Positions 1 to 12,586 of a DNA stretch of 64,000 nt are shown in pieces. Source of the DNA: Citrus sinensis (lineage: Eukaryota > Streptophyta > Magnoliopsida > Sapindales > Rutaceae); the NCBI RefSeq assembly GCF_022201045.2, contig NC_068557.1, forward strand, positions 27,381,501 through 27,445,500. Reading direction: 5' to 3'. The stretch's first letter is position 1; every line of letters starts with the position of its first letter. Both the position numbers and the translations under genes were made by a program. The notes below the pieces were generated by a model. It was not told the DNA's origin and made no database searches. It saw nothing but the letters and a program-made list of their open reading frames with translations.

Positions 1-2763
1 GTAAGATATGGGGTGCCCGGATTGCATAAGCACAGCCCCTATACCCACATTAGATGCATCAATTTCAAGGATAAAGTCAGCATCAAAATCTGGTAGCCGC
101 AGCACAGGGGCTTCCACCATTGCCTTCTTAAGAGCGTCAAACGCTTCAGCTGCTGTTTGTGTCCACTGGAAGGCATCTTTACAAAGTAAATCAGTAAGGG
201 GGGCTGCTAAAGACGCATATCCACGAATAAACCGCCGGTAATAACCCGTTAAACCCAAAAAACCTCGAAGTTGTTTTGTAGTCTGAGGAGTCGGCCAATA
301 AACCATAGTTTTAATTTTCTGAGGGTCTGCTCGCACACCAGAGGCCGAAACAATGTGGCCCAAGTAATCAATCTTTTCTTGGCAAAACAAGCATTTTGAG
401 AGCTTGACAAAGAACTGGTGAAAATTAAGGCACACCAATACTTACTGAAGATGCCGCAAATGATCCTCTGCTGTAGCACTGTAAACCAAAATGTCATAAA
501 AAAAAAACAATCACGAATTTATGCAAAAAAGAAGCGAAAATCTGGTTCATAATAGCTTGGAAGGTAGAATGTGTGTTCGTTAAACCAAATGGCATGACAA
601 GGAACTCGTAGTGGCCCTCATGAGTGCGAAAGGTCGTTTTATAAACGTCGCGGTGGTGCACGCGAATTTGATGGTAACCAGCCCGTAAATCCAACTTGCT
701 GAAAACCGCTGCCCCGCCTAACTCCTCAAATAATCGTCGATAGTCGGAATGAGAAATTTATCTTTGATTGTCACGGCATTCAAAGCCTTGTAATCAACAC
801 AGAAGCGATAAGTTCCATCTTTTTTTTTAACCAACAAGACTGATGACGAAAATAGACTTTGACTCGCTTGAATGATGCCTTGTTCTAACATTTCACGGAT
901 AAGCTTTTCCATCTCGTTTTTTTAGAAATGAGGGTAGCGATAAGGGCAGACATTTATTGGAGTGATATTTGGGAGGAGATGGATTTTATAATCAATTGTG
1001 CGATGCGGCGGCAGTGTAGTAAGTGGAAGAAATAAGTTGCGGTAGCTGTGTAGGAGGTCGATGAAGGGTTGAGTTAAATTTGCAGGTAATTCGAAGGAAG
1101 AACTCTCTGGATTACTTGCCGATTCCTCCCCAAATGTAGGTACCTGTTGCAGAGCAAACACGCTATAAATATCAGTATGGTGGACTAGAGATTGCAACTT
1201 ATTAAAGGTGATTAGGGAGGGAGTAGTGGCTAAATCACCTCGAAGAGTCACTGGTGCCCCATTCCAACAAAATTCTATAGATAAGGCAGAGTAATCATGT
1301 GAGACACAGCCCAAGAGTTGTAGCCATTGGATTCCCAGCACCACATCAAGCCTTTCAATTGGCAGAACAAAGAGATCTAAGGTGAAAACAGTCCCCTGCA
1401 ACGTGAGAACAATTTGAGGGCAAAAGTATTTGCCCACCAGAAAATTCCCATTGCCAATATAAACACGGAAGGGTGCTGTTGGTTGTATCGGTAAGCCCAT
1501 ACGCTCTGCCATTGTTGGTTTGATAAAGTTGTGGGTACTCCCACTATCGATCAACACTTGAAAACTGTGAGAGCGAACTTCACCAATCAAACGGAGTGAG
1601 CGGGGATTGATCTGACCCGCCAAAGCATTCAAACTGGAAATATCCCCTGTTATGACCTCTTCAACCGACTCTGGTGGCAACTCTTGCTCAAAAGAAGCAG
1701 GTTCATTATCATCCATACCCATAAGGAGCAAAAACTTACTACGACAGCGATGATTAGCGCTATTTTTCTGATCACAGTTATAACACAAGCCTTTTTCACG
1801 CTTGTCACGGAGCTCCGCAGGAGTGAGGCGACGAATCGGTAAGTTGGGTGTGGGAAGAAGTGGTGGTAACATGTTTAGTTTAGGGGGTGGAGGAGTATTT
1901 TGTGAATGAGATGGTACGTGGACCATACCAACTGAATGATTCGGTTGTGTTAAAGCAAGAGGATACGGTTGAGGCTGAAATTTGTGTGACATGGAGTTTG
2001 TGGTAGGTGTGGGTGTTGTGTTATTCCATTTTGTCAAAAAGCGGTGTCCTTGTTTGGCCTCTTCAGCACGTGCTTCATAGGCCCGAGCTAATGCAAATGC
2101 TTCCATCAGAAAAGAAGGCCGAGCAAAAAGCAGCTCACGACGAATATCGGGTTTCAATCCCATGATAAAAAAACTTATCAAAAGTGGCTCAGAGATTCCA
2201 GTCACTCAATTCATTAAATCTTCAAAGGCAGTCTGAAATTCAGCCACCGTTGTAGTTTTGGATAACTTGGATAAATTTCCTTGAGGATTTTCATAGAGAG
2301 AGGCACCAAAACAATGTTTAAGATTATGCAAAAATGCTTTCCAGGTTGTAAGCAAATTATTCATCTTCATCCATTGATACCATGCTGCCGCTCGTCCTTC
2401 AATATGAAAAGAAACAATCCGCAAGCGAAGAGTTTATGGTGTACCATGAAAATCAAAGAACTCCTCAATTCGAAAAACCCACTCGTTTGGGTCAGATCCA
2501 TCAAACTTAGGAACCTCCATCTTCATAAAACGGAGCACTGGGGATATCTCAACACCACTGGAATTTGCCTCAGTAGAAGAAGATATTGGGTGTGGTTGAT
2601 TAGGAGCTCGACCCATGTTATTTGAAGACCCTTGGATCTGTGAACGCAAATCGTCAAGGCGAGAATATATTGTTGCCATATATTGTTGCAGCGTTTGATG
2701 CAACGACAATGTTTGGCTCTCGAACTGTTCTTGAATTGTTTTTAACAGTTCAGAGTCCGTCAT
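1..2763 (-). pseudogene. Decayed Ty3/gypsy retrotransposon gag-pol (5' half)
   Basis: Read on the minus strand from 2763 down to the window edge, this is Gag, then protease, reverse transcriptase and the start of RNase H. Gag begins MTDSELLK and carries a zinc knuckle CYNCDQKNSANHRC (CX2CX7HXC) near 1795. The aspartic protease active site VLIDSGSTHNF lies near 1530-1560. RT blocks follow: [18 protein letters not shown] (about 780-830), [13 protein letters not shown] (about 650-690) and MPFGLTN (about 590). The RT tail and RNase H start (EIDASNVGIGAVL) lie below 250. The copy is dead. There is a stop after 2206, a stop and frame change near 922, a frame change near 735, and a frame change in an A-run near 500 that destroys the catalytic DD pair (reads FFYDIL). 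The rest of pol lies left of the window. Gypsy identity is certain from the domain order and motifs; the clade was not assigned. Confidence 0.93.
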
Positions 2764-2800
2764 GATGATAGCAATGAACAATGAAAGCACCAATGATACA

Positions 2801-3125
2801 CCTCTACGCAACCAAGGATGTATCAGATTAAACTTGCACTCTTCGAGTGAGTGTTGACTCCAAAAATAGAAAGATCATAGATGAATATTAAGAATGGAAA
2901 GACAAGTTGTGAAAGAGAGAAGAGCCAAGAGAAATAGAAAGAGATGTTTTATTTCTTCATACCCCACACGAATTCGTTCTGCTCTACATATATTCCTCTG
3001 TCTAAGACGTTAGCAAAAATATTACAGCTCAGCAACTTCTAACAGAAAATATGACAGCAAAAACAAACCAGCAATCATAAGGTACTAGCAATTTCACTAC
3101 ACGATATAATCCTTAAACCACCCAG
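2801..3125 (-). repeat. Probable 5' LTR and leader of the gypsy element
   Basis: This sequence lies immediately upstream, in element orientation, of the gag start. On the minus strand, TGTATCATTGGTGCTTTCATTG-like sequence around 2779-2800 resembles a degenerate plant primer-binding site (initiator-Met type, TGGTATCA...). The block beyond it has an LTR-like AT-rich, transcribed character. The exact ends could not be fixed because the partner LTR lies outside the window, so the boundaries are approximate. Confidence 0.35.
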
Positions 3126-3130
3126 GGGCT

Positions 3131-6100
3131 CTTCTAACTCATGTGCTTGCGTACCATTCCTCATGAGCTGATTCTTCCTCAACCTGTGATGTGGCTTCCT
3201 TCATGGGCTGTTCATAATTGGACTCGTTGTTGGGCTGCCCTTCTTGTAAGTAATCCGGTTGATCCGACTGAATATGGAAGGTTGTATCAGATTCACTTAA
3301 GAGTTTAGAATCCCTTTCCATTTTGAGAGTAGGGGTTAATTGTTTTAGACTAGTGGGTTTTACTTTCATATAAATTTTCCATCAAATTATGCAAATTCCA
3401 CTTGGAATAGGAGGATGACACGACGTATAAATATATAAATAAATAAATAAATATATATATATATATATATATTAGCCGAATTTTGGCGATAGCCCTAGCT
3501 AGCCAACAAGAAATATATCCACGTTGCATCATCCATCAAATTAAAAGTTAAAAATATCCACAAACAAAAATTCTTTTTTCATACCCCAGCTAATTTCACA
3601 GGTGAAGAAAGAATTAAATAAATAAAAGGAACAACTGGATACACCGAATATATAATAAAACATCTAATCTTTCTTTGTCAATAGTGTCCGAGAAACGTCA
3701 AATATGAACTTGGCCATCAATAATAATACGTACCTTATGCAAAAGCTTGGACTGTGATAGTCAGATAGAAAATCCTTGTAGGCCTTCATAAGATGCGGTG
3801 GTTGCTACTATTGCTTCCCCCACCACCCCCCCAATATATATTATCATAATCTTCTGCTCTAATCACTCTCAATGGGGATAAAAATAAATTGACCCTAACT
3901 TTGGATTGTTGTTGTGAGTATATATTAATTTATTAAAAATTTTTATAGCAGCTTAAGAACCCAACAATTGGACAATAATAACAAATTTAGTGTAAGCACA
4001 TGGACCGTGAATGTAGTAAAGAATTGACAACCAAACGAGTGTTTGGCAGAATAAAATTGAGAAATCTTAAGATAGAAATTGTTAATTAACGTCTCAACCA
4101 TAGCTGTCCGATAAATTATTAAAGCTTAATAATCAATCACAATTCTAGCTGAATTGGAAAAAAATAATTTTTTAAAAAAAATATTTTTTGAGGTGCGAAA
4201 GAGTCCGTGGCACAGTGCGTGTACGGCTGTACCGACACCCAATGTATCGGCAAATATGTTGTAATTTTAACCTCCAATGAATATCTCGACTTGGACTAAA
4301 TAACAGGATAAGATAAAATCAACCACAATCCAAAACAAATTTGTCATAAATGAGTGAATCTCCTTTTGATATTTGCATCGTACATCCAAGAGAAAAGAAA
4401 AGAGATGCGGAAGACGACGTGGGAAACCTAATAATAAATGTGACCAAAGTCTCGAAGTTTTCAATCACAGTTGTCCTTCCGATCCAGTGGTTCCGTACCA
4501 ATCAAAGTTTTTGCCAACCTGTTAACTATGCCTTTTCGATTCGTACCCCAGGCCCATATTTAGTTGGTTTTATTATCCTGGCCATTTCGTTCGTCGTTGC
4601 CATTAATTTCTCAACGTACTGAAGAAAAAAACGCAAAATGTACAAGCAAAATAAAAAGCAAAGCTGTGTGATTCATGAGTGAGAATTGGTTCAACATAAA
4701 TGGCTTTGCTTACACGTTACTCGATCGATTTGATTTAAGATAGGGTTTGTTGTTTGCAGATTCTATATAATCAAATCGATCAAATATTATAATTTTATGA
4801 TACTAGTTGGAACGTTTTTTTTTTTTTTTTTTTAGTATTTCATTCATTATAATTACATACCAATATTATAATAAAAAATTTATTGAAACCCATCTTGGTG
4901 AGCACAATAGCGATGATACCGTAAGTAGACTTGCACTAATTATTTTTATTAATTGTCTAGTTAATGTGTTTGTATCCTAACTATTTCATGAAGAACTTAT
5001 GTTCAGACTTATAGAACAATTTTATACATGGAGAAATTCTACTAAAAATAAACAACCATTTAATATCATGACAAGTGCGATATTATTTTAATCTCAAATC
5101 AATGCACATAAATCAATATGCGATTTAATTGTGCCGTAGTAACTTTAATATATAAAATATTATTCTAAAATTAAGTTAGTACAAACTATAATGTCGCTGC
5201 CTATAAATAATTTCTCTATATTTCCTTGTATATTCTTTACATACCCCAAATTTTTCAGTATTTTCATCATACATCTCTTGTTACATATCCTTTTTTTTTT
5301 TATTGGATTTCTCAATTCATTCATAGTATTTACTTTAAGATAACTTAATAAGTAAGTTGATAAATTTTCAGCAGAGAATTTGAGAAATTTAACATCGTAA
5401 TGGCCATTTAATCCATGTGTGTGGAATCTACGTACAGTGGTTAAATTACATCAAACATTCTGGCGGCACTCTTCTTTTGACTTTTTAACTGAAAAATGAA
5501 CTCAAATTTAAATCAAACAAGAGCTCAATCTCTACTTTTTGACCATAACCCAAAAAGAAATGGCAAAATATATATATATATTAATTGAAATTGATGGAAA
5601 CGGAATTTGCTTGGCTGAGTTGACCACATTTTCATTAAAAGATCACCATTCATTGACTGGTCCAGATAGTTACCGCACGGGCTTCCCGCCAAATGAGCCC
5701 CACCTTGGTGATGGTCCTCACGATCCATTTCCTCGCCGATGTTTTGAACCCGTGCAGCTTCCTGCCATCTTCCCTCGCAGATCACCGACGTTTTTCTTTT
5801 ATTATTGTATGTGCATGCTTCAGAAAACGACATCATTTTATTAACAAAATAAAAAATATTACTCAGAGCGAATCAGCACCCGATATTTGTCAGCTGAGCG
5901 TGCCGGGCCTCGTGGGGACACCGCCAAATATAAGCGTTGGGTGGTGGTGATCATAAAATTACAAAATTAAATTAAAAAAATGAAACAAACAAAATAAAAA
6001 ATATTGTCGCCCACGCATTGTTGTCGGACCACTCCCACTAACTAATTACCTCATGTTAATTAATTTATTAAAACGTTTTAATTACTCAATTTGTCCGACA

Positions 6101-6599
6101 ATTGGATGGTCCTTCTTTTAATCATGTCTCGACTACTTTAATCATTCCGTTAGTTATGTACGATTACATAATTTTACTAATTAAATGATAATCTTTTTTA
6201 TTTTTATTTTTATTGTTTTATCTGTCTGAAGGTCTGGAATGGTAGATAGAGGGGAATAATCTCAAAATATAGTTATATTTTAATTTTTGCATGGTATGAT
6301 AAAAAAATGCTATACGGCGCGAATAAGTTAAGATGCACACGTGTGGGAAAGAGACAGGAACAGGATGTCAAGTAGGAGGACTGCAGAAAAAATGAATTTA
6401 TTTTATTTTATTTTTATTTTGGGTCGAAGTTAATAGAGAAGTGGGCGAACCAAGTCTTGAGGGCCACCAAACGGACAATGTCATTGTGTAGTACATTATT
6501 TGTGGCCGACACTGCTACAGAAAGATCTGTGTTTATCAGCCGTCAGATCAGCACGTTTTGAGATTGAGCAAAGGCATTTCTTGTGATTCATTTATTTTA
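3131..6599. other. Intergenic, AT-rich, no recognisable gene
   Basis: This stretch holds poly-A/T runs, a TA-type microsatellite (about 3450-3472) and short open frames. A 76-codon minus-strand frame at 3139-3369 is acidic and Gln/Glu-rich and abuts the putative LTR; I recognise no family. Sequence at about 5640-5940 is less AT-rich and open on both strands (for example 5525-5836 minus), but shows no domain. Low-complexity peptides elsewhere are not credible genes. Confidence 0.6.
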
Positions 6600-7255
6600 G
6601 GGAAAATATACACCGTTCATCCGTTTTTTTTTATTTTTTTAAAAATATATAATTATTTTTTTTTGGTACTGAAATCCACCTAAAGTTATATTTTATTTTA
6701 CTTTTTTACTTCCGTTTGTAATCTGTTAAGAAAACTAATAGAAACTTTAAAAAATGATTATTTTACCCCCAAAATAAAAATTATAATTTCACCCTAAAAT
6801 GCCAAAAATAATCAAATTCAATGATGAATATCATTATTGATACGTTAATGAAGTACAAAAAAATCTTAACTATTAGAGATTATAATTCAATGAATAATAA
6901 AATTCTACTTATCTTAAATTCAATTGATGGCTTGTGAGATTGAGCTATTTTTAATACTACTGTTATAATTTAGCATTCTAATTACAAAAATATTTAAAAA
7001 AATAAACTCTACATTTGATGGTTGTGGAATTCATTTCTTTATTGACCGATTTGGCAATTTTAGGGTGAAATTATAATTTTCGTTTTGGGGGTAAAATGGT
7101 CATTTTTTATGTTTCCGTTAGTTTTCTTAACGGATTCCAAACGGAAGTGGAAAAGTGAAATAAAATGTAACTTTAGGTAGTTTCCAGCAAAAAAAAAAAG
7201 AATTGTGTATTTTTTTAAAAATTGAAAAAAACAGGTGGACGATGGATATTTTTCC
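6600..7255. mobile_element. Mutator-type MITE with long terminal inverted repeats
   Basis: The left end starts GGGAAAATATACACCGTTC. The right end, reverse-complemented, starts GGAAAAATATCCATCGTCC. The two arms stay alignable for about 200 nt: the left arm ...TTACCCCCAAAATAAAAATT... at 6760-6785 is mirrored by ...AATTTTCGTTTTGGGGG... at 7075-7095. A perfect 9-bp direct repeat, TTTATTTTA, flanks the element at 6591-6599 and 7256-7264. Long TIRs with a 9-bp target duplication are the signature of non-autonomous Mutator-like elements. There is no coding capacity in the loop of about 250 nt. The flanking repeat is low-complexity, so chance similarity is possible, but the mirrored arms are clear. 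Confidence 0.82.
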
Positions 7256-7264
7256 TTTATTTTA

Positions 7265-9089
7265 TTTAATTAGTAAACTTGGGGTTTGGGTAAGATAGAT
7301 TTTGTACATGTTAATCCTAGTCTTGAAACGAAAACATGTGATGTATTTCATATTTTTATGTTTATTGGTTGAAAGGAATTTTCTCATAAGTGGATGGTGA
7401 TTGTGACTGTTTAGAGAGAGATGAGAGAAGAGAGATGAATATGTATTATTTGATTAAATTTTTAAGAAGAAGGCATATTAAAATGTACTGGAATTGAAAA
7501 TGATAAAAAATAAATAAAAGATCTATCGGCCAGAGCTCCCTGGCTAGAACCCTTTTTGTACTACTTTCGGGTGTAGTGAGGTGCAGTTGATGGCGCATTG
7601 GCTGGTGACGGCGGGTAGGCGCAAGTTGGTTCGCGGTTACAACGGTTGGAAAATAGAATTTGAAAAGCGGATCTGAAGGTTTGGAGGTTTGAAAATCATG
7701 GAGTGATGCCTACGTAACTTAATGGTCGGTGATTGATCAGAAAATTTTAGCCAGTAGCAGAATGAGTAGAAAGAGCCAGTTTTTTTTTTTTTTCTATTTT
7801 CTTTAGTTTTATTTTTGTATCTACACATCTTATTGTACTTGTTTATATGCCGTGTTGTTTTGTATGATTTTACACTGCACAAACAGTGGTTCTAGTGGTC
7901 TACATTAATGGTTTTGTTTCAATGTTCGAATCGGAATCGTATCCGTGTTTGGATCAGAATGATATGCATGTATTGAAGCTATTGAGGGCAGAGGGCTTTA
8001 ATAGTGCTGCATCAAGGTTTCTATGATCTGGGATGAGGTTATGATGACCTAAGAATTGAGATAAGGGCTCATCGAGGGATTTTTTTGTTGAATATTAGGG
8101 ATGAATTTTGGTTGATCTTTTGTGGGTTCTTATTTTTGTTCGTCTGTGTTCTGTTGGTATAATTGTGTTGTGTAGTATTATTGGACACTACGAATTTTCT
8201 ATTTTTGATTGAAATGGGGTTTTACCTGCAGTAATGGAGGTGGATTCGTCCCATACTTTATTAGATCTTAATGTGTGAAACTATTTAGTCTCATTTCGGT
8301 TATTAAAAATTTGGTTTATAGTTGTGTACTATTGTTAGGCATTACTCTAGCTTGAGTTTTAAGTTTTATCATATGTATTATACTTAAGCTTACTAAGATA
8401 ATATATTTACTCCTATGTGATATATATATATATATATATATTAACCATTACTAGTCTTTTAATAAAATGTGCACTTTTCTATCTAAAAAAAGGAAAAAAA
8501 AAAAAAAGAACTTGAATCAAGTTAGGGCTAAGGTTTGATGAAAAAGGATTTGGGTTTGAGTTAAAAAATTGTAAAATTTATAAATGAGCGGTGATATTTG
8601 ACTTACTCATTTTCTCTCACCAACCACCAAAATTCTTAATTATCTCTATTAAAAATTTCAAAATAATCGTTATTTCTAAATATTACCATCTAATCTACAT
8701 TTTATCCTTATTATAATTTCAATCCTCTTTTACACTCCTCCACTGTATAAAACTTAAAAAGACATAGTTTTTTTTAAAAAAATTGATAATCTTTCTTTTT
8801 ATGCTTTTTTTTCTTGTTACCAGTGCATCTGTGGTTCCATGCCGTGCAGGGTTGCATTTAGAGTGCGTTTGACACATTATATTATATTATATTATATTAT
8901 ATTATTTTAATACATGTGTATTATATTATATTGTATTGCATTAGCATTGTATTATAACAATGATGTATAATATTTAGTGTTATATTGTATTGTACTAATT
9001 TATAATTATGTTATGTTTGGTGTTGCACCGTATTGTGTTATTTTTTGTGATTAATTTAAATTATATATTTAGAAAATAATATTTATTAG
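7265..9089. other. Intergenic, AT-rich, microsatellites only
   Basis: No gene is recognised here. There is a TA dinucleotide run near 8421-8442 and an (ATATT)n run at 8876-8905, followed by degenerate TATTGTATT-type sequence to about 9050. A minus-strand frame at 7637-7882 is Lys/Tyr-rich low-complexity peptide and is not supported as a gene. Confidence 0.55.
8876..8905. repeat. (ATATT)n microsatellite
   Basis: Uninterrupted ATATT pentamers run directly after GTGCGTTTGACACATT, and degenerate ATT-rich sequence follows. This is simple sequence. Confidence 0.9.
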
Positions 9090-11344
9090 TACTTAGTACA
9101 TGTAATACATTTTATTTAAAATATTTTTTTTTTTCATCATACCAATATACTCGAATAAGAGACAGTTTATAAAATTGAAAATTGAAAAACCATTGGCTAA
9201 ATCAGACCAAAATAAAATCAAAGTATCACATGTGTGCCGAAATGCTCTTTCTCTTATTATTATTATTTAAAAAAAAAAAACTTGTGCTTTGCAAAAAATT
9301 GACTAAGAAAAACAAAGACCATTAAGTTTGCTTGTCTATTTTTCCTTTTCACAAAAAAAAAAAAAGAATAATGTCCAACTTCAATTTAGACATAAGAAGT
9401 CGTCTATTTGTCAACAAAATTACATCAAATACTTCAAATTTTAAAATTTTGTAGGCAAGTCGAAGATGAGACATTGTTTGTCATTTTACAAGGTAATGAC
9501 ATGACGTTTCCCTTATTTATGATGGAATGACTTTCATTTACATAAACAACAAAGTGTGAATAGAATGTGATGGCACATATTGTTTATATCGTTTGGACTT
9601 TTTATCGAAATGACATGTCATTTATCTTATCTATGAGCAAACAACACTACATATGTGTACCTCATCCTACAACGACAGGTCATATAATAGTTAGATTTCA
9701 TGTGATTTTTAAGGAAAATAAGAGATTGTTTGTTTCTTAACAATTAAGAATAATAAGCTATTCAATTATTTATATATTTTTACATATTTGGTTTCTCCAA
9801 CATTGAAAATAAGTTGTTTGCATATTTGGTAAACTCTTTAATTTGAAAATCACACTCAAATACAAATACACATTATGTTAAAAAAAAAAGTACATGTATT
9901 ACAGTATTTGTGTGTATATAAGAAAATGATCCCTTGGCCTCTCCTTAGGTTTAGTCAAAATTTGGTCCAATATATAAATATCATACTTGATACATGCGGG
10001 TAATACATTTTATTTGAAATATATATTTTTTTTTCATTACACTAGTATATATGGATAGAGAGGCCATTCATAAAATTGAAAATCAAAAGACTAGCTAAAT
10101 TAGACCAAAATAAAATCAAAGTAGCGAAATGCCCTATCTCTCTTTTTTTTTTAATTGTACTTTGCAAAAAATTGACCCAAAAAAAAGACAATTACATTTG
10201 CTTTTCCTATTTTTCCTTTAAAAAAAATGAATAATGTAAAATTCCACGTTAGACATGACATGTAGTATATTGTCAACGGTATTATATCAAATATTTAATA
10301 TTTAAAAAATTTACGGAGTCGAAAATGACACGTCGTTTGTCATTATACTAGGAAACGACATGATGCTTCTTAATCTAAAGTCGGAACACATGTCATTCTC
10401 CTCATTTACATAAACGGAAAATCATAAATAGTATGCACTGGCACATAATATTTATGATACATCCTTTGGACTTTCCACGCAACCGATATATCATTTATCC
10501 CATCAACGTGTAAACGACATGTCATATTTGTACTTCACCCTGCAATGACAGGACATACAATATGTTGAATTCCACGTTATTTTTAAGGGAAGTAAGAGAT
10601 CGTTTATTTCTTAACAATTAGATAGAATAATAAGCTATTTCAATTATATATATTTTTTACACGTTTGTTTTATCTAACACTAAAAATAAGTTATTTATAT
10701 ATTCTTTGTATATATATGTTGTGCTTTATATATGAACTTGATCCCTTAGCCTCTCGCTTACTCAAAACTTGGTCTAATAATATAAAAATGTAGATGATAC
10801 ATGTAATACATTTTATTTGAAATAGTTTTTTTTTTTGTAACATTAATATTCGTGGATAGAGAGACTGTTCATAAAATCAAAATCGAAAGACCATAAGTCA
10901 AACTAGACCAAAATAAAATCAAAGTAGACATTTGTCTCGAAATGCCCTTTCTTTCATTATTTATTTATTGTTTTTCTAAAAAAACTTGTACTTTGCAAAA
11001 AAAAATTGACAAAAAAAAGGACCATTAACATTAAGTTTGCTTTTCTATTTTTCCATTTTAAAAAAATGAATATAATAAAATTTCACTTTAGACATGACAA
11101 GTCGTTTATTTGTCAATGACATTGCATCAAATGTTTTTATTTTAAAATTTATTGGCAAATCGAGGATGACATGTTTGTTATTATGAAACAATAGAATGTT
11201 TTTGTTTCTTAATTTAGAATGACATGTCATCCTCTAGTTTACATAAACGACAAAGAATAGATAGTATGCGCTGGTGCATACAATCTACGATATGGATTTC
11301 CATAGAAATGACATGTCATTTACCTTATTGATGCTTAAATAACA

Positions 11345-11628
11345 TGACGGATTTATATTTCACCCTCCGACAATAGGTCATAGAATATGTTGGAGTCCAT
11401 GTGATTTTTTAGAAAAGTTAGAGATCGTTTGTTTCTTAGCAATTAAATAGAATAATATATAAGCTATTTCAATTATTCATATAGATGACATGACATATTT
11501 GTACTCCACCCTCCAGGACAGGTCATATAATATGTTGGAGCCCACATATTTTTTAAAAAGTAAGAGATCATTTGTTTCTTAGCAATTAAATAGAATAATA
11601 TATAAGCTATTTTAATTATTCATATTTT
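11345..11628. repeat. Tandem duplication of about 143 bp inside repeat copy 3
   Basis: GAGATCGTTTGTTTCTTAGC at 11421 recurs as GAGATCATTTGTTTCTTAGC at 11564. The upstream landmark CACCCTCC...AGGTCATA..ATATGTTGGAG also occurs twice with the same 143-nt offset. This accounts for most of the extra length of the third repeat unit. Confidence 0.85.
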
Positions 11629-12435
11629 TTTACATGTTTGTATCTCCAACACTGAAATTAAGTTATTTATATATTTGATAAAATCTTTCATTTGAAAATC
11701 AACCTCAAATATGAATTCGCATTATGTTTAAAAAAAAAATGTACATGTATTTTTGTGTTTATATATGTTGAACTTTATATGCAAAAATTATCCCTTGGCC
11801 TCTCCTCAAGCTCACTTAAAACTTGATCCAATAATATAAAAATCGCATATGATACATGTAATACATTTTATTTGAAATGTTCATTTTTTTTATTACACTA
11901 ATATATGTGGATAGAAGGACTGTTTATAAAATTGAAAATCGAAAGAACATTAGTTAAACCAAACCAAATAAAATCAAAGTGGCCTGTTTGTGCCGAAATG
12001 CCCTTTCTCTTATCATTTATTTAAAAAAAAATTGTACTTTGCAAAAAATTGACCAGAAAGAGACCATTAAATTTGTTTTTCTATTTTTCTTTAAAAAATA
12101 GAATAATGTAAAATTTCACTTTAGATATCACAAACTGTCTATTTATCCACAACATTAAATCAAATATTTCAAATTTTAAAAATTTGCAGCACGTGAAAGA
12201 TGGCACACTGTTTATCATTTTACTAGGAAATGGCATTACTTTTTCTATATTTACGTCGGGATGACATGTCACCCTCCTCATTTACACCAAGGACAAAGTA
12301 TAAATCGTATCCAATGCAAACTATTTACAGTACATCGTTTGGACTTTCCATTGAAAGAACATGTCATTTATCTTATTGATGCTTCGACGACACATCTGAT
12401 TTATACTTCACCCTGCAACGATTGATCATATTATA

Positions 12436-12586
12436 GGATAAAACTGTGGTGCAACTGTGGTACCGTGCCATAGTTACACCCAACCGTTGGATTCTCACTT
12501 ATTCAAGTGGACCCCACTCATTTGAGTGGATCCAACAACTGGTGTAACTGTGACACGATATCACAATTACACTGTAACCTGACCCC
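12436..12586. mobile_element. Small hAT-like MITE with 8-bp target duplication
   Basis: A 151-bp near-palindrome interrupts the fourth tandem repeat copy. The left part GGTGCAACTGTGGTACCGTG is mirrored by the right part read in reverse (TTACAGTGTAATTGTGATATC...). ATATTATA occurs exactly at 12428-12435 and 12587-12594. The other repeat copies read straight across the site, which confirms an insertion. It is related to the element at 51415-51532. Confidence 0.8.

Noticed and set aside
8-241. Plus-strand open frame at the left edge
   Set aside because: It is antisense to the RNase H start of the gypsy element, which has clear motifs on the minus strand.
2281-2625. Plus-strand 114-codon frame
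   Set aside because: It is a mirror of the gag region; the minus-strand frames match Gag.
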